Shown: in pieces, positions 1-7,511 of the stretch | Position numbering within the stretch: position 1 is the stretch's first letter | Layout: each line of letters starts with the position of its first letter | Origin: Pararhizobium polonicum | Lineage (GTDB): Bacteria; Pseudomonadota; Alphaproteobacteria; Rhizobiales; Rhizobiaceae | Length of the DNA: 64,000 bases | Reading direction: 5' to 3' | Assembly: GCF_001687365.1 (NCBI RefSeq) | Contig: NZ_LGLV01000014.1 | Coordinates: forward strand, 1 to 64,000 | Made by a program: the position numbers and the translations under genes | Notes under the pieces: model-generated | The model's input: only the letters and a program-made list of their open reading frames with translations | Told to the model about the DNA's origin: nothing | Databases searched by the model: none

Positions 1-379
1 TGATTGGAATATAGGCGTTTCAATCGGTTTAAACTACGGATAATCCCTCACGCCACCTATGCACCTGACGCAGGGGTTCTGTGGCTCCTTTCAGAAAAAC
101 GCCCAAACCCGCGTCATATCTCACGCTGCACGTCCCTTTTTGATATTTGTGCCTGTCGAAGAACGGGCCACGCCTATCATCAACATGAAGCACAGCATCT
201 CCTGCCCAGAATCCGCACAGACGGGCTCAAGCCGACTACTCCAGCTGAACGTAACCACGTGCCCCCGCTGCCCCTGTGCGCAGACGGAGTGGAACACTCA
301 CCGACACATGCGATTTATGTTGCAATCGCCACATTTTTAATGTTGGAATTCCAAAACTCTGACCAATTGGAATGATAAA
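1..379. other. Intergenic region upstream of the kinase gene
   Basis: No convincing gene is seen here. Open frames exist on the plus strand but show no domain, no good ribosome binding site and a cysteine- and histidine-rich composition typical of out-of-frame translation. The last 60 bases are AT-rich and contain short palindromes, so this stretch probably holds the promoter of the kinase/phospho-lyase pair. Confidence 0.5.
343..354. promoter_or_regulatory. Perfect 12-bp palindrome, candidate operator
   Basis: TTGGAATTCCAA is a perfect palindrome 25 bases before the GTG start of the kinase gene. A second shorter palindrome, CCAATTGG, follows at 363-370. The position fits an operator overlapping the promoter or leader. 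No regulator gene is adjacent, so the factor that binds is unknown. Confidence 0.3.
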
Positions 380-1369
380 GTGTTGTACGACGCAGAATTT
401 CTCTCCAGACTCACAAACGGCGTCAAGAACCTGATGCCAATCTGGAACATTTCACTGAATGCCGACGTCACGCTTCTGACCATCTCGGAAAACGCGACCT
501 TTCGTGTCCAGGATAAGACGCCGGGGCGGAACCTCATCGTGCGGGTCCACCGGCCTGACTATCATTCGGAATCCGAAATCCTGTCCGAGCTTGCCTGGAT
601 CGAAGCCTTGCGACGGGATGGAATCGTCGCGACACCCCAGCCGATCGCATCCCGGGATGGCAGCTTGCTGCAAAGGTTCTCCGACGGCGAAACGGTCCGT
701 CATGCCGTCGCCTTCGAATACATGCCCGGCCGGGAGCCGGACGCTGAATCCGATCTGGCGAAATGGTATGGCATGCTCGGCGAAATCAACGCCCGTCTGC
801 ATGGCCACAGCCGCGACTGGAACCGTCCGGAAGGCTTCATCCGCAAGACCTGGAACTTCGACAGAATTCTCGGCGACGGCGCCTATTGGGGCGATTGGCG
901 CGCCGCGCTGGGATTGACGCCCCAGGGCAAGGAAATCCTTGAGCGGACACATGCACTGCTCGAAACCCAGACCGCAGCCTATGGCTACGGCGCCGATCGC
1001 TTCGGCCTCGTTCACTGCGATATGCGCACTGCCAACCTGCTGGTCGAGGACAACCGGCTTGGCGTTATCGATTTCGACGATTGCGGCCTGTCCTGGTTCG
1101 CCTATGACTTCGCCGCCGCGATCAGCTTTATGGAACACGAGCCGTTCATTCCCGATCTCATGGCCGCCTGGCTCGAAGGCTACCGGCGCATCGCTCCGCT
1201 CGATGCCGAACACGAGGCGGCGCTGCCAATGCTCATCATGCTGCGCCGCATGCAGCTCACCGCCTGGATCGCCTCGCATGTCGAGACGCCGACGGCCCAG
1301 TCCATGGGCACCGCCTATACCGACGGAACCGTGGCGCTCGCCGCGCGCTATCTGGCCGAACACAGTTGA
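380..1369 (+). CDS. APH-fold small-molecule kinase (ethanolamine/hydroxylysine kinase-like)
   Basis: A 329-residue cytoplasmic protein of the aminoglycoside phosphotransferase/choline kinase family. The Brenner-type catalytic loop is clear: H212, D214 and N219 in HCDMRTANLL, then the metal-binding DFD at 231-233. The start is GTG at 380. The gene ends 10 bases before a class III PLP enzyme whose closest known relatives act on phosphorylated amino alcohols, so the likely role is to phosphorylate an amino alcohol or hydroxylated amino acid (ethanolamine or 5-hydroxylysine) with ATP to make the substrate for the next enzyme. Homoserine-kinase-type or antibiotic-modifying activity cannot be excluded from sequence, but the gene pairing makes a catabolic role more likely. 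Confidence 0.8.
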   Translation: MLYDAEFLSRLTNGVKNLMPIWNISLNADVTLLTISENATFRVQDKTPGRNLIVRVHRPDYHSESEILSELAWIEALRRDGIVATPQPIASRDGSLLQRFSDGETVRHAVAFEYMPGREPDAESDLAKWYGMLGEINARLHGHSRDWNRPEGFIRKTWNFDRILGDGAYWGDWRAALGLTPQGKEILERTHALLETQTAAYGYGADRFGLVHCDMRTANLLVEDNRLGVIDFDDCGLSWFAYDFAAAISFMEHEPFIPDLMAAWLEGYRRIAPLDAEHEAALPMLIMLRRMQLTAWIASHVETPTAQSMGTAYTDGTVALAARYLAEHS

Positions 1370-1379
1370 GGAGAATTCT

Positions 1380-2717
1380 ATGAGCGTCGCCACCAAGGAA
1401 ATTCTCGACCTCAACCGGTTCGATGCGACCCGCACCGAGGGCTTCCCGCCCGAACTGGCTGAGCGCGTCGCCAAACGCCAGGCCAGCCTCGGCGCCTCGT
1501 CCGTGCTTTTCTACGAGCAACCGATCGATATGGCCTCCGCCAAGGGCGCCTATATGTATGATGTCAGCGGGCGCAAGTATCTCGACGTCTACAACAACGT
1601 ACCGTCGGTCGGCCATTGCCATCCGCGCGTGGTCGAGGCGATCGCCCGCCAGGCCGGCGAACTCAACATCCACACGCGTTATCTGAACCGCGTCGTCGAA
1701 GCCTATACGGAAAAATTGCTCTCCAAATTTCCGGAAGACTTGAGCAATGTCGTTTTGACCTGCACCGGCAGCGAGAGCAATGATCTCGCCATGCGGATCG
1801 CCCGCATCGCCACCGGCGCCGAAGGTTTCATCGTCACCGAAGCCGCCTATCACGGCAACACCGCCCTTGTGACGGAGATTTCGCCTTCCTCGCTGCGCAA
1901 GCGCAAGCCCGCCCCTTTCGTCTGCACCATCGCCGCGCCCGCCGCCCGCGACGGCATGAGCGTGGAGGCGAACTTCGCAGCCTCCATCGAGCAGGCGATT
2001 GCAGAGCTGAAGTCGCGCGGTATCGGTCTTGCAGCGTTGATCATCGACACGATCTTCTCCAGCGACGGCATCTATGCCGATCCGGCCGGTTTCCTGAAGG
2101 CAGCCACCGATGTCGTGCATCGCGCCGGCGGACTTGTGATCGCCGACGAGGTCCAGCCCGGCTTCGGCCGCACAGGAGGGGGCTTGTGGGGCTTCGAGCG
2201 CCACGGCGTGACGCCAGACATCGTCACCATGGGCAAACCCATGGGCAACGGTTTTCCGATGGGTGGCGTCGTCACCCGGCCGGAACTCCTGAAACGGTTC
2301 TGCGAGGAGACCGGCTATTTCAATACGTTCGGCGGCAATCCTGTTGCCGCGGCGGCCGGCCATGCCGTTTTGCAGGTGATCGAGGACGAGGGACTGATCG
2401 AGCGGTCCGGCACGGTCGGCAGCCATTTCAAGCGGTCTCTCCAGGCCTTGCAGGCGGCCCATCCCGAGATCGGCGACGTGCGTGGTGCCGGCCTGTTCAT
2501 CGGCCTCGATTTCATCGCCCCGGAAACGGCTGAGCCGGACGCGGCGCTCGCCAGCCATGCGATCAACCAGCTCAAACAGAATGGCATCCTGATCGGCGCG
2601 GCGGGAAAATACGGCGCAACCCTGAAGATCCGGCCACCGCTCTGCTTCTCCAGCGACGATGCGGACTTCTTCACCGGCACGCTCGACACCATTCTCAAGG
2701 CGCGCCGGGGCGCCTGA
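1380..2717 (+). CDS. Class III PLP enzyme, probable O-phosphoethanolamine/phosphohydroxylysine phospho-lyase
   Basis: A 445-residue fold-type I PLP enzyme of aminotransferase class III. The start is ATG 1380, preceded by GAGGAG and 10 bases after the kinase stop; a longer upstream open frame only overlaps the kinase gene. Visible features are the N-terminal YNNVPSVGHCHP motif (71-82), TGSESNDLA (129-137), the cofactor aspartate in ADEVQPGFGRTG (255-266) and the Schiff-base lysine K286 in MGKPMGNG. The YNNV and GHCHP signatures are those I associate with mammalian AGXT2L1/AGXT2L2, which are phospho-lyases, not transaminases. With the kinase upstream, the inferred pathway is amino alcohol to its phosphate, then elimination to an aldehyde or semialdehyde plus ammonia and phosphate. 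An ordinary omega-aminotransferase is the alternative. Confidence 0.82.
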   Translation: MSVATKEILDLNRFDATRTEGFPPELAERVAKRQASLGASSVLFYEQPIDMASAKGAYMYDVSGRKYLDVYNNVPSVGHCHPRVVEAIARQAGELNIHTRYLNRVVEAYTEKLLSKFPEDLSNVVLTCTGSESNDLAMRIARIATGAEGFIVTEAAYHGNTALVTEISPSSLRKRKPAPFVCTIAAPAARDGMSVEANFAASIEQAIAELKSRGIGLAALIIDTIFSSDGIYADPAGFLKAATDVVHRAGGLVIADEVQPGFGRTGGGLWGFERHGVTPDIVTMGKPMGNGFPMGGVVTRPELLKRFCEETGYFNTFGGNPVAAAAGHAVLQVIEDEGLIERSGTVGSHFKRSLQALQAAHPEIGDVRGAGLFIGLDFIAPETAEPDAALASHAINQLKQNGILIGAAGKYGATLKIRPPLCFSSDDADFFTGTLDTILKARRGA

Positions 2718-2726
2718 GCACATCGG

Positions 2727-2760
2727 AAAAAGCCGGGCGCGACGATCCTGCCCGGCTTTT
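2727..2760 (+). terminator. Bidirectional hairpin terminator
   Basis: A GC-rich stem (AAAAGCCGGGC paired with GCCCGGCTTTT) starts 10 bases after the PLP enzyme stop. It is flanked by A on the left and T on the right, so it can act on both the plus-strand operon and the convergent SDR gene that ends at 2767. Confidence 0.8.
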
Positions 2761-2766
2761 CTGTTT

Positions 2767-3540
2767 TCAGCCCATGGCTTCCAGCGCACCCAGTGATTCC
2801 GGCAGAATCTGGCCGCCATCGACGACGATCGTCTGGCCGGTGATATAGGCAGCCTCCTCCGAGGCGAAAAACAGGGCGGCATTGGCGATATCGGCCGGCG
2901 TTCCGAGACGGCGCAGCGGCACCGAGGCCTCCATGGAGGCGATATAGTCCGGCCCGTTCCCCTCAAGGCCTTCCGTCATGATATTGCCGGGCATGACCGC
3001 ATTGACGGTGATCCTCTTCGGCGCAAACTCGATCGCGGCAGTGCGCATGAAGCCGAGCTGGCCGGCCTTGCTTGCCCCATAATGCGACCAGCCCGGATAA
3101 CCGGTGATCGGTCCGGTGATCGACGAGGTGATGATGATGCGCCCGGAGCCCGCCCTGGTCATTGCCGGCAGCACCGCCGAGACGCTGAGGAATGTACTCC
3201 TCAGATTGGCCGAGATAACGTAATCGAAATCGGCCGCCGTCATATCGCCGAGCTTGGCGGCCGGAAAAATACCGGCATTGGCGCACAACACATCGACGCC
3301 GCCGTAGCGGGCAACAGCGGCCTCGACCATCGTCCTGCAGCCCTCTTCCGTGCTGACATCGGCGGCAAAGCCCGATGCATTGGGGCCGATCTCGGCGGCA
3401 ACCGCATCGGCGTCCGCCTGTCCGCGCGAAACGACCAGGACGTTCAGCCCCGCCTCCCCGAAGCGCAACGCGATGCCCTTGCCGATTCCACGGCTGCCAC
3501 CTGTGACGATAACTGTTTTTCCTTGCAGTGACTTCAACAT
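2767..3540 (-). CDS. SDR family NAD(P)-dependent oxidoreductase
   Basis: A 257-residue classical short-chain dehydrogenase. The N-terminal Rossmann motif TGGSRGIG, the NAG motif in CANAGIF, a serine in the IITSSITG strand and the YGASK catalytic tyrosine-lysine pair are all present. The C-terminus has the usual YITGQTIVVDGG stretch. It is convergent with the kinase/phospho-lyase pair and shares its terminator. It may oxidise or reduce a small alcohol or carbonyl compound, but the substrate cannot be read from sequence; automated annotation would probably call it FabG-like. Confidence 0.85.
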   Translation of the reverse strand: MLKSLQGKTVIVTGGSRGIGKGIALRFGEAGLNVLVVSRGQADADAVAAEIGPNASGFAADVSTEEGCRTMVEAAVARYGGVDVLCANAGIFPAAKLGDMTAADFDYVISANLRSTFLSVSAVLPAMTRAGSGRIIITSSITGPITGYPGWSHYGASKAGQLGFMRTAAIEFAPKRITVNAVMPGNIMTEGLEGNGPDYIASMEASVPLRRLGTPADIANAALFFASEEAAYITGQTIVVDGGQILPESLGALEAMG

Positions 3541-3847
3541 TTCTTGCTCACTTCATTGCTCTCAACCAAGGGGCTCGGCTGCCAAATTTACCCGTTTTCT
3601 ACGCGGGATCAAAACCTGATCACTTCCACGCCGGCGACTTTCGGAAAATAATACGAAGTAATTATAATATATTAGGCGAAATTCGACAGCAGGCACCGGA
3701 GGCGCGCGAGCGTCGATACGCCGACCACGCCTCCATTTTGCAACGCACAATGGCGAAGAAGTTTACTGATGTAAACAACACATTTTTACGATAGACTTCC
3801 AACATTGAAATTCGGCCGCCACCAGGCGGAAGCATGAGGACAACCGC
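3541..3847. other. Divergent intergenic region between the SDR and cbiZ units
   Basis: This 307-base AT-richer stretch separates two divergent starts. It contains a spaced palindrome (3761-3776) and an AT-rich block near 3650-3680, consistent with two promoters. I looked for the conserved elements of a cobalamin riboswitch ahead of cbiZ and did not find them. Confidence 0.5.
3761..3776. promoter_or_regulatory. Spaced palindrome, candidate operator
   Basis: GTTTAC-TGAT-GTAAAC is a perfect 6-bp inverted repeat around a 4-base spacer in the divergent promoter region. A DeoR-type regulator is encoded about 900 bases downstream in the rightward unit and is the nearest candidate to bind here. Confidence 0.35.
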
Positions 3848-3994
3848 ATGAGCTGGGAGACGGTGCGACATTCCTTCTATTATCAGGACGAACTGATCGA
3901 CGATCTGCAGCCCGTGCAGGAAGGAGACAACCGGGGATGGCGAGCGCCTGAGACTTGTTCCGGTTCGCCGTTCCTGACACAACTTGACCAATGA
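3848..3994 (+). CDS. Possible 48-residue leader ORF coupled to cbiZ
   Basis: An ATG preceded by GAGGA opens a 48-codon frame whose stop overlaps the cbiZ start in an ATGA arrangement, which suggests translational coupling. The peptide begins MSWETVRHSFYYQDE, is hydrophilic and matches nothing I recognise. It may be a real small protein, a coupling leader, or the remnant of a larger gene. Only the overlap and the ribosome binding site support it. Confidence 0.3.
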   Translation: MSWETVRHSFYYQDELIDDLQPVQEGDNRGWRAPETCSGSPFLTQLDQ

Positions 3995-4653
3995 AAGCGC
4001 CCGAAATCCTCTGTGCCGACAAGACCCTTGCCGTCCGCTTCGCTGCCGAACAGGCCGTGTTGAGCTGGTCCCTGACGCGGCCAGGCTTTACCCGCGCCGC
4101 GACCGTCGCCTGGCTGGAGGCGTCCGAAGCGGACCTGCCGGTCGGCGTCGATCCGATCGCCCTGCTTCGCGATCGTCTGGCGGCGGCCGGCTACGGCGAT
4201 GCCGTGCAACTGATGACATCGCGTGACGTGAGGAAACATCATCAGGCCGTGCGCCACAGCGGCGATGCGACGGCCTTCTGCCTGGCGACCGTCGGCCTCG
4301 CCAATGCCGGCCGTGTGGGCACATGCACGCCTCCGACCGGGCGTGCGGGCACGATCAATCTTGTGGTCCATATCGACCAGCCGCTCGACGAAGCCGGCCT
4401 GATCGAGGCCCTTTCGATCGCCACGGAAGCCCGCACTGCCGCCATAATGGATCTCGGCTGGATAAAGGACGGTCTGGTCGTCACGGGGACCGGCACCGAT
4501 TGCATCGCGGTCGCCTGCCCCATCGCCGACAGACGCCAGACCTATGCCGGGCTTCACACTGATATCGGCGCAGCGATCGGCAATGCCGTCTACGACGCCG
4601 TGCAGGCCGGCGGCAGTGAATGGGTGGCAGAAAAACGGGCGCATTGCACATGA
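3991..4653 (+). CDS. cbiZ: Adenosylcobinamide amidohydrolase (CbiZ family)
   Basis: A 220-residue protein that matches the CbiZ family over its whole length: TSRDVRKH, a GLANAGRVG stretch, GTINLVVHID, TEARTAAIMDLG and the C-terminal TGTGTDCIAVACP followed by YAGLHTDIGAAIGNAVYDA. CbiZ enzymes hydrolyse adenosylcobinamide to adenosylcobyric acid, allowing salvage of incomplete corrinoids. In many genomes cbiZ sits with a BtuFCD-type importer. Here no corrinoid transporter is nearby; the neighbours are a DeoR regulator 10 bases downstream and a peptide ABC operon. Salvage is likely but the source of the cobinamide is not evident in this window. Confidence 0.85.
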   Translation: MKAPEILCADKTLAVRFAAEQAVLSWSLTRPGFTRAATVAWLEASEADLPVGVDPIALLRDRLAAAGYGDAVQLMTSRDVRKHHQAVRHSGDATAFCLATVGLANAGRVGTCTPPTGRAGTINLVVHIDQPLDEAGLIEALSIATEARTAAIMDLGWIKDGLVVTGTGTDCIAVACPIADRRQTYAGLHTDIGAAIGNAVYDAVQAGGSEWVAEKRAHCT

Positions 4654-4663
4654 GCGGGGAGCG

Positions 4664-5425
4664 ATGAAAAAACCGAAGAGCGCACGCCAGGAGCGGATCC
4701 TGACCGAACTCAACAGAGCGCCGAGCCTGCGCGTGGCGGAACTGGCCCGCCGGCTGAACGTCTCGACCGAGACCATCCGCCGCGACCTCGACGAGATGAC
4801 CGAACAGGGCCTGCTCAACCGGACCTATGGCGGCGCGGTGCGCTCGCTCTCCACCGAACCCCCGGTCACCGAGCGCCACACCCTGTTCGTCTTGGAGCGC
4901 GAGCGGATCGCCAAAGCGGCCGTGCAACTCCTGAAAGGCGCCCAGGTCCTCATGATCGGCTCGGGTTCGACGACGGTTCACACCGCACGGCGGATCGCCG
5001 TGGAAATGAAAAACATCACGGTCCTCACCCATTCCTTTGGCGTGGCAACCGTGCTCGCCATCAATCCGACCATCAAAGTCGTCATGTTGCCCGGCGACTA
5101 TCACGCCGCCGAGGGCGCGACGGTCGGCGCGCACACGGTCTCCTTCCTCAACGCCTTCTACGCCGACTTTGCCATCCTTGGCGCGAGTGGACTTGGCCCG
5201 GACGGCCCCTCCGACGCCCTTCTCGAATGCGGCGCGGTCTATACCGCCATGGTCGGGCGGACCGCGCACACCGTCGTCGTTGCCGACCACTCCAAGCATG
5301 ACCGGCTCTTCCCCTCGCGTTACGCTCCCTGGCGCGACATCAGCCATGTCGTCACGGATCAGACGCCAGGCGACGAACTCAAGGGGAACCTGGACATCAA
5401 CGGTGTGAAGCTGACGGTGTGCTGA
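4664..5425 (+). CDS. DeoR family transcriptional regulator
   Basis: A 253-residue regulator. The N-terminal winged helix-turn-helix carries the DeoR signature (LRVAELARRLNVSTETIRRD), followed by a DeoR_C sugar-phosphate-sensing domain with the GSGSTTVHTARRI loop and a VVADHSKHDR motif near the C-terminus. ATG 4664 has the upstream GGGGAG and lies 10 bases after cbiZ, so the two are co-transcribed. Members usually repress a neighbouring carbohydrate or nucleoside operon and respond to a phosphorylated intermediate. The target here may be its own unit or the divergent SDR gene. Confidence 0.88.
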   Translation: MKKPKSARQERILTELNRAPSLRVAELARRLNVSTETIRRDLDEMTEQGLLNRTYGGAVRSLSTEPPVTERHTLFVLERERIAKAAVQLLKGAQVLMIGSGSTTVHTARRIAVEMKNITVLTHSFGVATVLAINPTIKVVMLPGDYHAAEGATVGAHTVSFLNAFYADFAILGASGLGPDGPSDALLECGAVYTAMVGRTAHTVVVADHSKHDRLFPSRYAPWRDISHVVTDQTPGDELKGNLDINGVKLTVC

Positions 5426-5559
5426 GAAGGACAGTCTAAAAAGGTGACAACCATCTCCGGGTCATACCGACCGTGGCCCAGTCCAGACGCCCGCGACAGG
5501 CCGGGGCATCAAGGACGCTTTTCCCGTTCGAATGTGTTCGTCATCAATTGTCTTCCTTC

Positions 5560-6540
5560 TCAGGACCCCGCGCGGATATGGCAGGCAGCTTCCCGTCCCG
5601 CGCCGGTGGAGACCAGCGGCGGATGGGCCGCGTGGCATATGTCCGCCGCCAGGGGACAGCGCGTCACGAACTTGCAGCCCTTGGGCGGATCGGCGGGACT
5701 GGGCAAATCACCCTTCAACACGATCCGCCGGCGTTGCCGTTGCGCCACCGGATCGGGAAGCGGCACCGCCGACAGCAGGGCTTCCGTATAGGGATGGACG
5801 GGGTTGGCGAACACATCGCCTGTCCGGCCAGTCTCAACGAGATGGCCGAGATACATGACCGCCACCCTGTCGGCGAAATGCCGGACCACGGACAGATCGT
5901 GGCTGATGAACAGGTAGGACAGGCCGAAACGCTTCTGGAGATCGAGAAGCAGATTGAGAATCTGCGAGCGGATCGACACGTCGAGCGCCGACACCGGCTC
6001 ATCGAGGATCAGCAGTTTTGGATTGAGCGCGAGCGCCCTGGCGATCACGATGCGCTGGCGCTGGCCGCCGGAAAAGGCATTCGGCTTGCGGCCGGCGTGC
6101 TGCGCATGCAGGCCGACGAGCCCAAGAAGTTCGGCGACACGCTCCTTGCGTTCCGCTGCGTTGCCCACCCCATGAATGGCAAGCGGTTCGGCAATGCTTT
6201 CGCCGATCGTCAGTTTTGGATTGAGAGCGGAAACCGGATCCTGAAAGACGATCTGCACATCCCGCGACAGGGCGCGCATGGCGGCGGCCTGTCCGTGAAC
6301 GATCGGCTTGCCTTCGAAAAGGATGCTCCCGCCCGATGGCTTCGTCATGCCCAGAATGGCGCTGCCAAGCGTGGATTTGCCGCAGCCGGATTCCCCGACA
6401 AGCGCCACGCTTTCGCCATGGGCTATATCCAGATCGATGCCATCAACGGCTTTCACGAAACCTGTCGGTCTGCCAAGCAGCCCGCCGCGTATCGGAAAAT
6501 GCACCTTGAGGTTGGACAGCGAAAGGAGCGGTTCCATCAT
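5560..6540 (-). CDS. Dipeptide/oligopeptide ABC transporter ATPase (DppF/OppF type)
   Basis: A 326-residue ATPase with Walker A GESGCGKS, the signature FSGGQRQRI, Walker B LLILDEPVSALD and the C-terminal oligopeptide/dipeptide extension containing CKFVTRCPLA, which is typical of this subfamily. The start overlaps the stop of the preceding ATPase gene by 4 bases (ATGA). It is the last gene of the nine-gene peptide operon that starts with the GntR regulator at 14924. The 134 bases between its stop and the DeoR gene stop at 5425 hold no gene. Confidence 0.92.
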   Translation of the reverse strand: MMEPLLSLSNLKVHFPIRGGLLGRPTGFVKAVDGIDLDIAHGESVALVGESGCGKSTLGSAILGMTKPSGGSILFEGKPIVHGQAAAMRALSRDVQIVFQDPVSALNPKLTIGESIAEPLAIHGVGNAAERKERVAELLGLVGLHAQHAGRKPNAFSGGQRQRIVIARALALNPKLLILDEPVSALDVSIRSQILNLLLDLQKRFGLSYLFISHDLSVVRHFADRVAVMYLGHLVETGRTGDVFANPVHPYTEALLSAVPLPDPVAQRQRRRIVLKGDLPSPADPPKGCKFVTRCPLAADICHAAHPPLVSTGAGREAACHIRAGS

Positions 6541-7511
6541 AGCATCTCTCCGACGCGGTCCGTGTGCCAGCAGGCGGCATTGCCCTGATCAAGGCGGGCG
6601 GCAAGCGGCGGAATTGTTTCCAGACAGGGCTTGTCTGCGAGTGGACAGCGCGGGCTGAACCGGCAGCCGACCGGCCAGTGGCCGATATCCGGCACCAGTC
6701 CCTCGATTGTCGGTAGCAACGTTTTGGGCTGGCCGTCCAGACGCGGAATGGTGGAGAGAAGAAGCCGTGTATAGGGATGTTCCTGACGCGCGAAAATCGC
6801 ATCGACCGGGGCTTCCTCGATCACGCGGCCGGCATACATGACGGCGACGCGGTCCGCCATGTCGGCCACCACGCCCATATCGTGGGTGATGAGAAGAATG
6901 GCCGTTCCGGTCTCGTCGCGCAGCCGTTTCATGAGGTCGAGAATCTGCGCCTGTATCGTCACGTCGAGCGCCGTGGTCGGCTCGTCGGCAATCAGCAGTT
7001 TCGGCCCGCATATCAGCGCCATGGCGATCATCGCCCGCTGGCACATGCCGCCCGAAAGCTCGAAAGGATATTGCCCGAAACGGATTTCCGCTTCCGGGAT
7101 GCCCACCTCTTCGAGCATGGAAATTGCCGCCCGGCGGGCCGTCTTGCCCTCAAGGCCACGATGCACGATGAGGCTTTCCTCGATCTGCCGCCCGATCTTC
7201 ATCAGCGGGTTTAGCGAGGCGACAGGCTCCTGGAAGATCATTGCCAGATCGTTACCGCGCAAATGCCTGCGCCCGGCCTCCGGCAATGTCAGCAGGTTCT
7301 TGTCGCCGAAAAGGATGCGGCCGGCATCGACCCTGGCGACCTTTGGCAAAAGCCCCATGACGGAAAAGGCCGTCATGGATTTGCCGCAGCCGGATTCGCC
7401 CACAACGGACAGGATTTCACCCTGACCGACATCGAAGCTGACGCCATCGACGACCGGCTGTCCGGCGATGGAGACCTTGAGGTCGCCTACCCTGAGGACC
7501 GGTTCGCTCAT
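6537..7511 (-). CDS. Dipeptide/oligopeptide ABC transporter ATPase (DppD/OppD type)
   Basis: A 324-residue ATPase. The start is ATG at 7511, overlapping the gamma-glutamyltransferase stop by 4 bases; a longer upstream frame only reads through that gene. Walker A is GESGCGKS, the signature is LSGGMCQR, Walker B is LLIADEPTTALD and the H-loop is LLITHDMG. The C-terminal domain has the CRFSPRCPLADKPC cysteine cluster seen in peptide-type ATPases. It should pair with the DppF-type protein to power import by the permeases encoded at 10776-12565. Confidence 0.92.
   Translation of the reverse strand: MSEPVLRVGDLKVSIAGQPVVDGVSFDVGQGEILSVVGESGCGKSMTAFSVMGLLPKVARVDAGRILFGDKNLLTLPEAGRRHLRGNDLAMIFQEPVASLNPLMKIGRQIEESLIVHRGLEGKTARRAAISMLEEVGIPEAEIRFGQYPFELSGGMCQRAMIAMALICGPKLLIADEPTTALDVTIQAQILDLMKRLRDETGTAILLITHDMGVVADMADRVAVMYAGRVIEEAPVDAIFARQEHPYTRLLLSTIPRLDGQPKTLLPTIEGLVPDIGHWPVGCRFSPRCPLADKPCLETIPPLAARLDQGNAACWHTDRVGEML

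Noticed and set aside
4..375. A 123-codon plus-strand frame at the window start
   Set aside because: Composition is unlike a protein and there is no ribosome binding site or homology that I can recognise.
939..1379. N-terminal extension of the class III PLP enzyme
   Set aside because: The extra frame overlaps the kinase gene in another frame and reads as low-complexity sequence; ATG 1380 with GAGGAG is the natural start.
452..1474. A 340-codon minus-strand frame over the kinase gene
   Set aside because: The plus-strand product has an intact kinase active site; the reverse frame has no recognisable domain.
3541..3990. Cobalamin riboswitch ahead of cbiZ
   Set aside because: The conserved B12-box and core elements were not found by eye.
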